Shown piece after piece: positions 1 through 6,166 of a DNA stretch of 15,674 nucleotides. How positions within the stretch are numbered: position 1 is the stretch's first letter; each line of letters opens with the position of its first letter. The translations under genes were made by a program, and so were the position numbers. Below the pieces are notes generated by a model that saw only the letters and a program-made list of their open reading frames with translations, did no database searches and had not been told where the DNA came from. The DNA comes from JBKQWK01 sp052139595 (lineage in GTDB: Bacteria; Actinomycetota; Thermoleophilia; UBA2241): positions 1 through 15,674 of the forward strand of contig JBKQWK010000306.1 in NCBI GenBank assembly GCA_052139595.1, read 5' to 3'.

Positions 1-93
1 CCGTCCACTGGGGTCGGTGAGGAGTTTCTGAGTGGTACAGAACGGACAGCGCCGGACCGCGCCGCGATATTTCGAGAGATCGATGGTATTTGA
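1..93 (+). CDS. possible C-terminal fragment of a gene cut by the left edge
   Basis: Frame 1 is open from the first base and ends in TGA at 91-93, giving about 30 residues that end in AIFREIDGI. The other two plus frames stop within the first 40 bases. The peptide has a normal amino-acid mix, but its third-position GC is lower than in the genes to the right. I do not recognise the family. It could be a gene end or chance; upstream sequence would decide. Confidence 0.3.
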   Translation, partial: PSTGVGEEFLSGTERTAPDRAAIFREIDGI

Positions 94-272
94 GTTTATG
101 GGCAGCACAGTGTTCACCTCTTCTGGACTTGGTTCGTCCCCGCCATTACACCAAAATCCCGAGAGAATATCAATGAATCTCTACGGTCCTGAATGTCACT
201 CAACATCGGTTCCGCCCCGGCAGCACCGACGTCGGCCGCTCGAGGAACGTGGCGCCGGCACCCCGGGACAGA
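94..272. other. non-coding gap left of the repair-like operon
   Basis: No convincing gene lies here. The only distinct structure is the 10-bp palindrome CCGACGTCGG at 226-235 in a GC-rich stretch just beyond the stop of the minus-strand glycosylase-like gene. The part around 94-200 is more AT-rich than the rest of the window. No U-tract terminator is visible. Confidence 0.4.
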
Positions 273-830
273 CTAAAGGACGGCCAGCGCCTGTGAAAGC
301 TCTTCCATCGCCCGCTGCGACTCGCGCAGCGTACACGGCGTGCCCGGCAGAGGAAAAGCGAACACGCGCCGGCCGAAGGTTCGGGTCAGGTCCTGATTGA
401 AGCCGTAGACTGAGCTGTGCTGCCAGCCGTAACTGAGCTTCAGGACGCGATCCAGCGAGCCTTTGTAAACGAACGTGACAATACGCGGTCGGAAACGCTG
501 GATGAGGTCGTCGACGTGCTGCCAACCGGCACGATACTCATCCGCCGTCGGCTCGTTGCCCAACTCGTGCGGCACCTTGACGATGTCCGTGATACCCAAG
601 CCGCAGGCAAGCAGGGTCTCGTCGGGATGAACGTGTTTGGGGCAGCTGAGAATGTCGTAGTCCTCAAGCCGGCGCCAGAACAAGTGTCCTTGCCGGCTCT
701 GCAGATAGTGACCGAGTTCAACGCTCGCCGGCAACGGCGTTTTGCCGACGACCAGCATGCGCATGGGGCCGGCACCCGGCAAAATATCGGCCAGCGTTGT
801 TACCGGCTGGCCGTTGCGCAGCATTGTCAT
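273..830 (-). CDS. uracil-DNA glycosylase superfamily protein, MUG-like fold, atypical motifs
   Basis: A 185-residue protein whose layout follows the UDG/MUG superfamily. An N-terminal glycine loop (VVGKTP, about 27-32) is followed by GHYLQSRQGHLFW (40-52). Then come GITDIVKVP (79-87), a hydrophobic strand IVTFVYKGSLDRVL (117-130), and a C-terminal loop FPLPGTPCT (159-167). In MUG-type enzymes these loops would be GINPG and NPSGL, which hold the catalytic Asn and read the mismatch. Here Thr31 occupies the usual Asn/Asp position, so activity or specificity may differ. The ATG at 830 was chosen because conservation-like sequence begins there; the frame extends to 920 but that tail is basic and low in structure. 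No clear Shine-Dalgarno precedes it. It is the last gene of a minus-strand operon, 125 bp after the flavoprotein. The superfamily call is fairly safe; a glycosylase reaction is inferred. Confidence 0.75.
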   Translation of the reverse strand: MTMLRNGQPVTTLADILPGAGPMRMLVVGKTPLPASVELGHYLQSRQGHLFWRRLEDYDILSCPKHVHPDETLLACGLGITDIVKVPHELGNEPTADEYRAGWQHVDDLIQRFRPRIVTFVYKGSLDRVLKLSYGWQHSSVYGFNQDLTRTFGRRVFAFPLPGTPCTLRESQRAMEELSQALAVL

Positions 831-900
831 TCGATAATCCACGTCTCTATTGTCGCACGTCTGCGGATTACGCGTACAAACGTTCTCTTCAGTCTTCCTC

Positions 901-919
901 TGCCGGTTTTCTGCCGGCA
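901..919. other. small hairpin between flavoprotein and glycosylase-like gene
   Basis: TGCCGG and CCGGCA form a 6-bp stem around a 7-base TTTTCTG loop, in the leader of the downstream minus-strand gene. There is no U-tract after it on the minus strand, so it is a weak candidate for an intra-operon structure only. Confidence 0.25.
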
Positions 920-955
920 AGGCATCGCGCGACGCACCGCCAGCTCTGAAGTGGC

Positions 956-1537
956 TCAGGCGGCGCCGTGCAGACGGGCGAGCACCCAGCTCATGTTCTG
1001 ACCCAAGCGGTGCATCGTCTGCAGGCCCTCGACATCGGCCTGCACATCGCCCGGCTCGCGGCCGACAGCGATGTTCCAGTAGCTCGAGCCGACAACGACC
1101 ATCTCGCTGATCTGAAAGAAATGGTTGATCGCGTCGAAGGCGTTCATCGCGCCGGCACGGCGCGCCACGACGACAGCCGCGCCCACCTTATGTGCCAGGG
1201 GGTTGCCCGCCTTGCGGGTGGCGTACCCGGCGCGTTCAATCAAAGCCTGCGTGCTCGCCGTGCAGTTGGCGAAGTACACCGGCGAGCCGATGATGATGCC
1301 ATCGGCGGCCAGCATCTTGGCGATACACTCGTTGACAATGTCGTCGTCGTTACTGCAACGGCCGTCTTTGACGCGGGCGCAACCGCCGCAGTCGGTGCAG
1401 CCGATGATGTCGGCGCCGGCGAGCTGTACGAGCTCCGTTTCAATATCCGCCGCCCGCAGTTCGACGAAGACATGTTCAATCAGCATGGCAGTGTTGCCGT
1501 CGCGATTGGCACTGCCGTTGAATGCGACAACCTTCAT
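956..1537 (-). CDS. iron-sulfur flavoprotein / NAD(P)H-dependent FMN reductase family
   Basis: A 193-residue flavodoxin-fold protein. It opens with a strand and FMN-phosphate loop (MKVVAFNGSANRDGNT, 1-16) and has the second flavin loop IIIGSPVYF at 81-89. Four cysteines at 47, 50, 53 and 61 (C-x2-C-x2-C-x7-C) match the compact 4Fe-4S motif of Isf-type iron-sulfur flavoproteins, which shuttle electrons from ferredoxin in anaerobes. The start ATG at 1537 has AAGGAG about nine bases upstream. It lies 30 bp after the DUF2779 gene and upstream of the glycosylase-like gene, all on the minus strand. This suggests one transcript and a redox role next to DNA-processing proteins. Family assignment is firm; the electron partner is unknown. 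Confidence 0.88.
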   Translation of the reverse strand: MKVVAFNGSANRDGNTAMLIEHVFVELRAADIETELVQLAGADIIGCTDCGGCARVKDGRCSNDDDIVNECIAKMLAADGIIIGSPVYFANCTASTQALIERAGYATRKAGNPLAHKVGAAVVVARRAGAMNAFDAINHFFQISEMVVVGSSYWNIAVGREPGDVQADVEGLQTMHRLGQNMSWVLARLHGAA

Positions 1538-1567
1538 GTGTCACCGACTCCTTGTCACGTGATTTGA

Positions 1568-3079
1568 CTATGCAGATGGATGACTCTCCAGAGAGTCAAC
1601 AAGATCGACCAAGGCCCGTGACTGGCGCCAGCACCAGGTACGCAGCGAGTCCCGCAGATCTGTTTGCCGTTGCTCGAGCGACGCGGCCACTGGTGCGAAG
1701 CTGAGTTGTGATGACAGTGACGCCGGCGTCAGCGGATCGGCCGGTCGTCCCTCAGCACTTAGCGCTGTCTGACCAAGAAGTTCGAGAAACGCCTGCCGGG
1801 CGAAGTCGCGATCGACCGACTGGGCGGCGCCGGCGCATCCTGCCCAGTCGCCAACAACAGGCAGTAGCTCGCGGCTTAGAGGAACCTCTCCCCCCAAGGA
1901 TCCACCTTCGCGTGCATCCTCCGGAGAAACGGGCAGGCGCAGATCAACGAGACGGGCGGCCAGCGCGAGCACTGCCGGTGCCGCATCGGGCAGCTGACTG
2001 GCCAGGTCGCGCAGACAAGTGGCGCTGAGCGGATCGTTGACGACGATCGCGGCCGCGCCTAGATCGGCACTCGTGACTGGGTCGAGCAACGCCAGCAGTG
2101 ACTCGATGAACGGCCGCCGTGGCGCCTCGTCGCCGCTGGCGAGAAAGTCAGCATGCAGGAGTTCGCCACCCGACTGCAGTCGCCAATGGCACGACCACTG
2201 GAAGGGAAACCGCTCGTAGGGCCGCGTGCCCGCCCAGAGTGGAATCGCCTCATCGAGCACCGAGAGAGCGAGAAATGCGCGCGGATAGGGCAGCTCGGCC
2301 ACAATCACCCGAGCCGGAGGACGGCTGCTCTCGGCGACCGCGGCGGCACGGCGATCGGCATCGCCGACTGGCGCCGCCACCAGATCAACTCGCGGCCGCG
2401 CGACGCGCTCGCCCTCAGCGCACACGGCAAGGAACGGACAGTCGAAAGGCCGATGACACTGCTCACCAGTCGCCACCACGGGGCAACGACCGGCGACCAT
2501 CGCTTGCAGCCCGCGCACAAGAGCCGGCAGCTCGTGCAGGCGCGGCTGTATCGCGGCGGTGACGTCGACCTCGCGCAAGAGTCCGCGATAATTGCCATCG
2601 CCGCCGTACACCCAGGCAGTATCGATGTGCGCTACGGCAACGGCGGCGAGCGGCAGTCCGGCGCCGCTGATGACCCAGGCCTGAATGGCGGCATCGTCGA
2701 CGTGGTACGGCTTGACCCGGGTCGCCGACTTGACCTCGATGAGACGGCAGTGACCCTCGACTCGCGTGATGACATCGGCGCGCACGAGCACATCGCGATG
2801 TCGAAACGCACCTTCGAACACGATCGTGTCGCGCCTGCCTGCCAGCACTACCTGCGTCTGACGCACGGCCCGGCTGAGGTTTCCTTGTGACTCAACCAGA
2901 ACACCGCCGGGAAACAGTCGGCGAGCCAGGGCGCCCACATCATGACCGCCGGCGAAACGGCGCTTCACGGCAGCGTCGTGGACCGCCAGCTCAGGCCGAT
3001 GCACCTCGTACCACAGGCGCCGCGGGCATTGCACGCCAGCGATAATCTTCGATTTGGAGAGTCGGAACGTGTGCGCCAT
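1568..3079 (-). CDS. DUF2779 protein: Cas4/RecB-like Fe-S nuclease domain plus degenerate exonuclease-like domain
   Basis: A 503-residue protein. The N-terminal half begins LSKSKIIAGVQCPRRLWYE and carries PD-(D/E)XK signatures: His46 in GGHDVG, Asp102, Glu115-x-Lys117 in LIEVKS, and Gln133 in IQAW. Cys18 plus Cys208, Cys214 and Cys220 (CHRPFDCPFLAVC) would bind a Cas4/AddB-style 4Fe-4S cluster. The C-terminal half aligns with DUF2779 (IPLWAGTRPYERFPFQWS, 279-296). However, the family's FLDFET motif reads FLALSV (269-274), and its terminal YCxxDT reads WCWRQS (482-487). The exonuclease-like acidic set is therefore mostly lost. The start ATG at 3079 is where homology begins; the frame runs open to 3688 over the divergent transporter gene. 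TACAAT sits six bases before this ATG and no Shine-Dalgarno is present. First gene of the three-gene minus-strand operon. Confidence 0.85.
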   Translation of the reverse strand: MAHTFRLSKSKIIAGVQCPRRLWYEVHRPELAVHDAAVKRRFAGGHDVGALARRLFPGGVLVESQGNLSRAVRQTQVVLAGRRDTIVFEGAFRHRDVLVRADVITRVEGHCRLIEVKSATRVKPYHVDDAAIQAWVISGAGLPLAAVAVAHIDTAWVYGGDGNYRGLLREVDVTAAIQPRLHELPALVRGLQAMVAGRCPVVATGEQCHRPFDCPFLAVCAEGERVARPRVDLVAAPVGDADRRAAAVAESSRPPARVIVAELPYPRAFLALSVLDEAIPLWAGTRPYERFPFQWSCHWRLQSGGELLHADFLASGDEAPRRPFIESLLALLDPVTSADLGAAAIVVNDPLSATCLRDLASQLPDAAPAVLALAARLVDLRLPVSPEDAREGGSLGGEVPLSRELLPVVGDWAGCAGAAQSVDRDFARQAFLELLGQTALSAEGRPADPLTPASLSSQLSFAPVAASLEQRQTDLRDSLRTWCWRQSRALVDLVDSLESHPSA

Positions 3080-3085
3080 CTTCTG

Positions 3086-3091
3086 ATTGTA
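3086..3091 (-). promoter_or_regulatory. candidate -10 box placing a leaderless start for the DUF2779 gene
   Basis: TACAAT on the minus strand ends seven bases before the A of the ATG at 3079, the usual -10 to +1 distance. No Shine-Dalgarno lies between them. No good -35 is visible. Confidence 0.45.
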
Positions 3092-3146
3092 CGCGCGCTG
3101 CCCGTCAGACGCGGCAGAGCGCCCCGGCCGTCGGTCCGGGCGCAGG

Positions 3147-3152
3147 TATAAT
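3147..3152 (+). promoter_or_regulatory. candidate -10 box for the VIT-type transporter operon
   Basis: A perfect TATAAT lies 34 bases upstream of the GTG start at 3186 in the 106-bp divergent gap. Transcription from about 3159 would leave room for the GAGAGG ribosome site at 3174-3179. No recognisable -35 at 16-18 bp. Confidence 0.5.
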
Positions 3153-3185
3153 CGCCCTACATCACCAGCGCCCGAGAGGTGTGTC

Positions 3186-3950
3186 GTGCCCATCGACCAA
3201 GACCGCGCCGCTGAACTCGCGACGAACGATCGCCGCTTCGACCCCGAGCAGCTCTTCGCCGAGAAAGAGAAGATCGCTCGCCTTTCGCGCGTCCGCCAAT
3301 ACATGTTCGGCAGCCTCGACGGTCTGCTCGTACCACTGGGCGTCGTTTCAGGTGTCGCCGGTGGCACGGCAAACAGCAAGATCGTCATCGTCGCCGGCGT
3401 CGCCGAAGCGTTCGCCGGCGCCTTGAGCATGGGTGCCGGCGAATATCTCTCCGGCAAGTCGGAGGCGCAGGTGCAGGCGGCGGCAATCCGCAGCGAGAAG
3501 GCCGAGATCGCCACGATCCCCGACATCGAACAGCACGAGATTGAACTGCTATTCAGACGCGAAGGCCTCACGCCCGCAGACGCCGCCGTGGTGGCCGAAA
3601 AGGTGATCACGAGCCAGCACAGCTGGATCAACACCATGGTCGAGAAGGAGCTGGGCCTGAGTGCCGAGCCGTTGGAGAGTCCCCTCAAGGACTCTCTGGC
3701 GATGGGCCTTTCTTACCTGCTCGCCTCGATCGTGCCGCTGGCTCCCTACTTCTTCCTGCGCATCAGGGCCGCCTTCACACTCTCGGTCCTGCTCACCGCC
3801 GCCGTGTTGCTCGCGCTCGGCGCGGTCAAGGGCAGCCTCGCGAGAATGAGCGTCTGGCGCAGCGCCATCGAGGTGGTCGTCATCGGCATTGCCTCGGCGG
3901 CCGGTGGCTACCTCCTCGGCTCGCTGGTACCACACCTCGTGGGCAAGTGA
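3186..3950 (+). CDS. VIT1/CCC1-family iron/manganese transporter
   Basis: A 254-residue membrane protein of the vacuolar iron transporter family, which exports or sequesters Fe2+ and Mn2+. A hydrophilic N-terminus leads into TM1 with the signature LDGLLVPLGVVSGVAGG (44-60). TM2 ends GALSMGAGEYLSGKSEAQ (78-95). A Glu-rich cytoplasmic metal-binding helical region (about 95-165, many Glu including KAEIATIPDIEQHEIE) follows, then three more membrane segments (about 171-191, 196-213, 225-249). That gives the five-TM family layout. The start GTG at 3186 has GAGAGGTG ending four bases upstream; the frame is open further 5' but lacks homology. It is followed after 13 bp by the PIG-V-like gene, so the two are probably co-transcribed. 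Divergent from the DUF2779 operon. In this setting a role in iron detoxification is plausible but unproven. Confidence 0.9.
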   Translation: MPIDQDRAAELATNDRRFDPEQLFAEKEKIARLSRVRQYMFGSLDGLLVPLGVVSGVAGGTANSKIVIVAGVAEAFAGALSMGAGEYLSGKSEAQVQAAAIRSEKAEIATIPDIEQHEIELLFRREGLTPADAAVVAEKVITSQHSWINTMVEKELGLSAEPLESPLKDSLAMGLSYLLASIVPLAPYFFLRIRAAFTLSVLLTAAVLLALGAVKGSLARMSVWRSAIEVVVIGIASAAGGYLLGSLVPHLVGK

Positions 3951-3963
3951 AGAAAGCCTGCCG

Positions 3964-5235
3964 GTGAGAAAGACGGCCGCCCCGCAACTGCTGGCCAACG
4001 ACGCGGCGGCTCGCTGGGCGGCGGCCGGCGCAGCGGCCAGCCGCCTGCTGATTGCCGCCGCCGCCCTGGCCGCCGCCAGCTGGCTGCCGACCGTGCCGGT
4101 CGGTGCGTCCAAGCTCTATCCGGCCAAAGCGGGAGTTTTCCATGGTCTGCTGGCACATCTGCTCGTGCCCTGGACACACTGGGATGGTGCCTGGTTCCTG
4201 CGCATCGCCAGCGATGGATATACGCGCCCCGCCAGCCCCGCCTTCTTCCCCCTCTATCCCCTGCTCGTGCGCGGGCTCGGTCTCGTCTTCGGCGGCAATC
4301 TCGTCATCGCTGCCGTGGTCATCTCACTGGCTGCTTACGCCCTGGCGATGGTCGCTCTCTACCGTCTCGCGGCTGCCGAGATCGATCGCCGCACGGCGCT
4401 CTGGACCGTTGTCTTCATCTCCGTTTTCCCGGCCGCGCTCTTCTTTCAGGCGGCCTACAGCGAGTCGCTGTTTCTCCTGTTCACCAGCGTGGCCCTGCTC
4501 GCCGCGCGCCGCGGTCGCTGGCTGTGGGCGGGTTTGGCCGGGCTGCTGGCGACCCTGACGCGCAACGCTGGCATCGTTCTCCTCGTGCCACTCGGCTGGT
4601 TGTGGTGGGACCAGCGGCGTGGCGGCGGCGGGCACCTGCCGGGTGGGCCACCGCCACATGGCGGCGGCCCGGCAACGCAGCCGGCAACGCGTTCCCTGCT
4701 CTGGCTGCTACTTGTGCCAGCAGGCCTTGGCCTCTATATGGTCTATCTGTGGCAGCGATTTGGCGATGCCCTCCTCTTCAGCAGCGCCCAGAGCCGCTGG
4801 GGGCGCAGTCTGGCCTCGCCGATCAGCACCGTCGTCAGCGGCATCGGCAGCGCCATCCGCAGCGCTGGTCAGATCGCAGCGGGCACCGTGCCACAGAGCG
4901 ACGGCGCCCTTTCGTGGAGCCTGGCGCTGGGCAACATCACCGCCCTCATCGCCCTCGTTCTGGCTGTACTGCTGGTGATTGTCTGCTGGCGCCGCCTGCC
5001 GGCGGCCTACACCCTGTACGGTCTCGCCGCCCTGGCTGTGCCGCTGTGCTTTCCAACTGCATCCAAACCTCTCCTCAGTCTGCCACGCTTCATACTCGTC
5101 GACTTTCCCCTCTTCATCGCTCTCGCGGCCGGGCTGCTGCGCCACCCGGCCTGGCGCTGGGCGGTCCTGGCCATCATGACGGCTGGGGTACTCGTGGCCA
5201 CTATCCTGTTCGCGACCTGGAACTGGGTGGCCTGA
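3964..5235 (+). CDS. PIG-V-like (Mannosyl_trans2-type) membrane glycosyltransferase
   Basis: A 423-residue polytopic membrane protein. The signature HWDGAWFLRIASDGY (72-86), with the acidic residue after the first TM, followed by FFPLYPLLVR (94-103) and AYSESLFLLFTSVALLAARRGR (164-185), is typical of bacterial PIG-V-like mannosyltransferases. These use polyprenyl-phosphate sugars on the outer face of the membrane. About nine or ten hydrophobic segments can be seen. A Gly/Pro/His-rich loop (about 218-237) interrupts the middle. GTG at 3964, 13 bp after the transporter stop, was chosen because the frame before it runs inside the transporter gene. A purine-rich AAGAAAG lies 10-16 bp upstream as a modest ribosome site. 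The acceptor is unknown; glycolipid or protein mannosylation are both possible. Confidence 0.8.
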   Translation: MRKTAAPQLLANDAAARWAAAGAAASRLLIAAAALAAASWLPTVPVGASKLYPAKAGVFHGLLAHLLVPWTHWDGAWFLRIASDGYTRPASPAFFPLYPLLVRGLGLVFGGNLVIAAVVISLAAYALAMVALYRLAAAEIDRRTALWTVVFISVFPAALFFQAAYSESLFLLFTSVALLAARRGRWLWAGLAGLLATLTRNAGIVLLVPLGWLWWDQRRGGGGHLPGGPPPHGGGPATQPATRSLLWLLLVPAGLGLYMVYLWQRFGDALLFSSAQSRWGRSLASPISTVVSGIGSAIRSAGQIAAGTVPQSDGALSWSLALGNITALIALVLAVLLVIVCWRRLPAAYTLYGLAALAVPLCFPTASKPLLSLPRFILVDFPLFIALAAGLLRHPAWRWAVLAIMTAGVLVATILFATWNWVA

Positions 5236-5241
5236 CTCTCC

Positions 5242-5260
5242 GCCAGCCGGCTGGGCTGGC
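5242..5260 (+). terminator. GC-rich hairpin after the glycosyltransferase gene
   Basis: GCCAGCC and GGCTGGC form a perfect 7-bp stem around GGCTG, starting seven bases after the TGA at 5233-5235. There is no U-tract, so a classical intrinsic terminator is not shown. Confidence 0.45.
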
Positions 5261-5287
5261 ACGCGCACTCCTGCGCACCCGGCGCTG

Positions 5288-5293
5288 TATGAT
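5288..5293 (+). promoter_or_regulatory. candidate -10 box for the DUF6941-like gene
   Basis: TATGAT lies 29 bases before the ATG at 5323 and downstream of the hairpin that follows the previous gene. No good -35 is seen, so the call is weak. Confidence 0.35.
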
Positions 5294-5322
5294 GAGCCGG
5301 CAACCGATCAGCGAGGTACGCC

Positions 5323-5760
5323 ATGGCTACACCCGAGAGTATCGCCCTCGACTACATACTCGTCGCCGACAGCGCCCAGGTTGTGGGTGGCAAACTGTTT
5401 GTTCTTGGCGGCGGCTGGGACCGTCTTCTTGTGCCCGAGATTCCCGGTCGACCAGCGTTACCGTTCGCCGTTGCCGTCGGCATTGTCGTGCCCTGGGATC
5501 TGACCAATCGCAGTTACACATTCTCGCTGGAGCTTGCCGACGCCGATGGCGAGATCGTCGACGATCTCGTCAAAGGCGAGTTCGAAGTCGGCCGGCCGCC
5601 CGGCTTGCGCCCCGGCGCCGCCCAGCGCTTTCAGATTGCCGGGCCGGCCGGGCCTGAGTTTCCCGACGAAGGCCGATATGTGGTGCAGTGCCGCGTCAAC
5701 GGCGAGCTGCTCGGTCATACTGCCATCGAGGTCGGCGTGGCGAACTCACAGCCGACCTGA
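5323..5760 (+). CDS. DUF6941-like small protein of unknown function
   Basis: A 145-residue soluble protein starting IALDYILVADSAQVVGGKLFVLGGGWDRLLV. The opening resembles the DUF6941 family pattern: a short strand with 'D..l.aD.a....gKl.vlG..w'. Then come predicted beta strands (FAVAVGIVVPWDL, YTFSLELADADG) and a C-terminal 'G.Y.v...vnGE' element (RYVVQCRVNGELLGHTAIEV). It looks like an all-beta sandwich with no signal peptide, membrane segment or catalytic motif. The ATG at 5323 is preceded by GCGAGGT about eight bases upstream. It stands between the glycosyltransferase gene and an orphan gene, each separated by a hairpin, so it is probably transcribed alone or with the orphan. The family name is recalled, not searched; no function can be given. 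Confidence 0.7.
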   Translation: MATPESIALDYILVADSAQVVGGKLFVLGGGWDRLLVPEIPGRPALPFAVAVGIVVPWDLTNRSYTFSLELADADGEIVDDLVKGEFEVGRPPGLRPGAAQRFQIAGPAGPEFPDEGRYVVQCRVNGELLGHTAIEVGVANSQPT

Positions 5761-5790
5761 TCGCCGCGTGGTCGCAGCCATTTGAATTGT

Positions 5791-5819
5791 CACCCTAGCG
5801 CTGAGCGCTCGCTTGGGTG
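5791..5819 (+). terminator. strong hairpin between DUF6941-like gene and 83-residue orphan
   Basis: CACCCTAGCG pairs with CGCTTGGGTG over ten positions with one T-T mismatch, around the 9-base loop CTGAGCGCT. It begins 30 bases after the TGA at 5758-5760 and ends 31 bases before the orphan's ribosome site. There is no U-tract. Confidence 0.5.
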
Positions 5820-5860
5820 AGAATCGCGGTGATTGCTGTTCAACGACTGCAGGAGTCCGG

Positions 5861-6112
5861 ATGAGTTGGGTTGCGCGTGATGAAACCGAAGTTCGCACGG
5901 TCAGTGCGACTGAAATCCGACGCCGCTTTGGCCAACATGTTCATCCGTGCGAGTTTGGACCTTACGGTGACGATATCCCTCCGCGCCCAAAGTACCATTG
6001 GGTCCACCCCATGGCGCACCTCAAGAAGCCGTGGGTGCAACCGCCACCACCGCCCATAGACCCTGTGACCCGCAAGCGTCTCGACCCCAACTGGAGCCCC
6101 TTCAGCCATTAG
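5861..6112 (+). CDS. 83-residue hypothetical protein, His/Pro/Trp-rich C-terminus
   Basis: I do not recognise this protein. It has an ideal ribosome site, AGGAG at 5851-5855, five bases before the ATG. The N-terminal part is charged (about 1-24, including VSATEIRRRFGQHVHP). The rest is rich in His, Pro and Trp: HVHPCEFGPYGDD, then KYHWVHPMAHLKKPW, then a five-proline run at about residues 62-66, ending RLDPNWSPFSH. No membrane segment or signal peptide is visible. Six histidines and one cysteine could bind metal, but there is no known motif. Third-position GC is lower than in neighbouring genes, which may indicate a different origin. An overlapping minus-strand frame (5840-6109) lacks such a ribosome site and looks spurious. 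Confidence 0.6.
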   Translation: MSWVARDETEVRTVSATEIRRRFGQHVHPCEFGPYGDDIPPRPKYHWVHPMAHLKKPWVQPPPPPIDPVTRKRLDPNWSPFSH

Positions 6113-6119
6113 GCGCTGC

Positions 6120-6132
6120 CAGCGAGACGCTG
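6120..6132. terminator. short hairpin in the convergent gap
   Basis: CAGCG-AGA-CGCTG is a 5-bp stem with a 3-base loop, eight bases after the orphan's TAG and 34 bases beyond the stop of the convergent aldo/keto reductase gene. Weak, and without a U-tract on either strand. Confidence 0.3.
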
Positions 6133-6166
6133 TACCTGCCTGGTCGCATCACGTGCCCGGCTTCGT

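Noticed and set aside
968..1567. Plus-strand open frame opposite the iron-sulfur flavoprotein
   Set aside because: Antisense shadow of a gene with clear FMN and cysteine motifs.
3080..3688. N-terminal extension of the DUF2779 frame to 706 residues
   Set aside because: It lies antisense over the VIT transporter gene, has shadow-like Ser/Ala/Arg-rich composition, and DUF2779 homology begins at the ATG at 3079.
4524..5657. Plus-strand open frame of 377 residues
   Set aside because: It overlaps the glycosyltransferase and DUF6941-like genes in another frame, is Arg/Pro/Gly-rich, and has no motif.
5840..6109. Minus-strand frame of 89 residues overlapping the orphan gene
   Set aside because: No ribosome site, whereas the plus-strand frame has AGGAG at ideal spacing.
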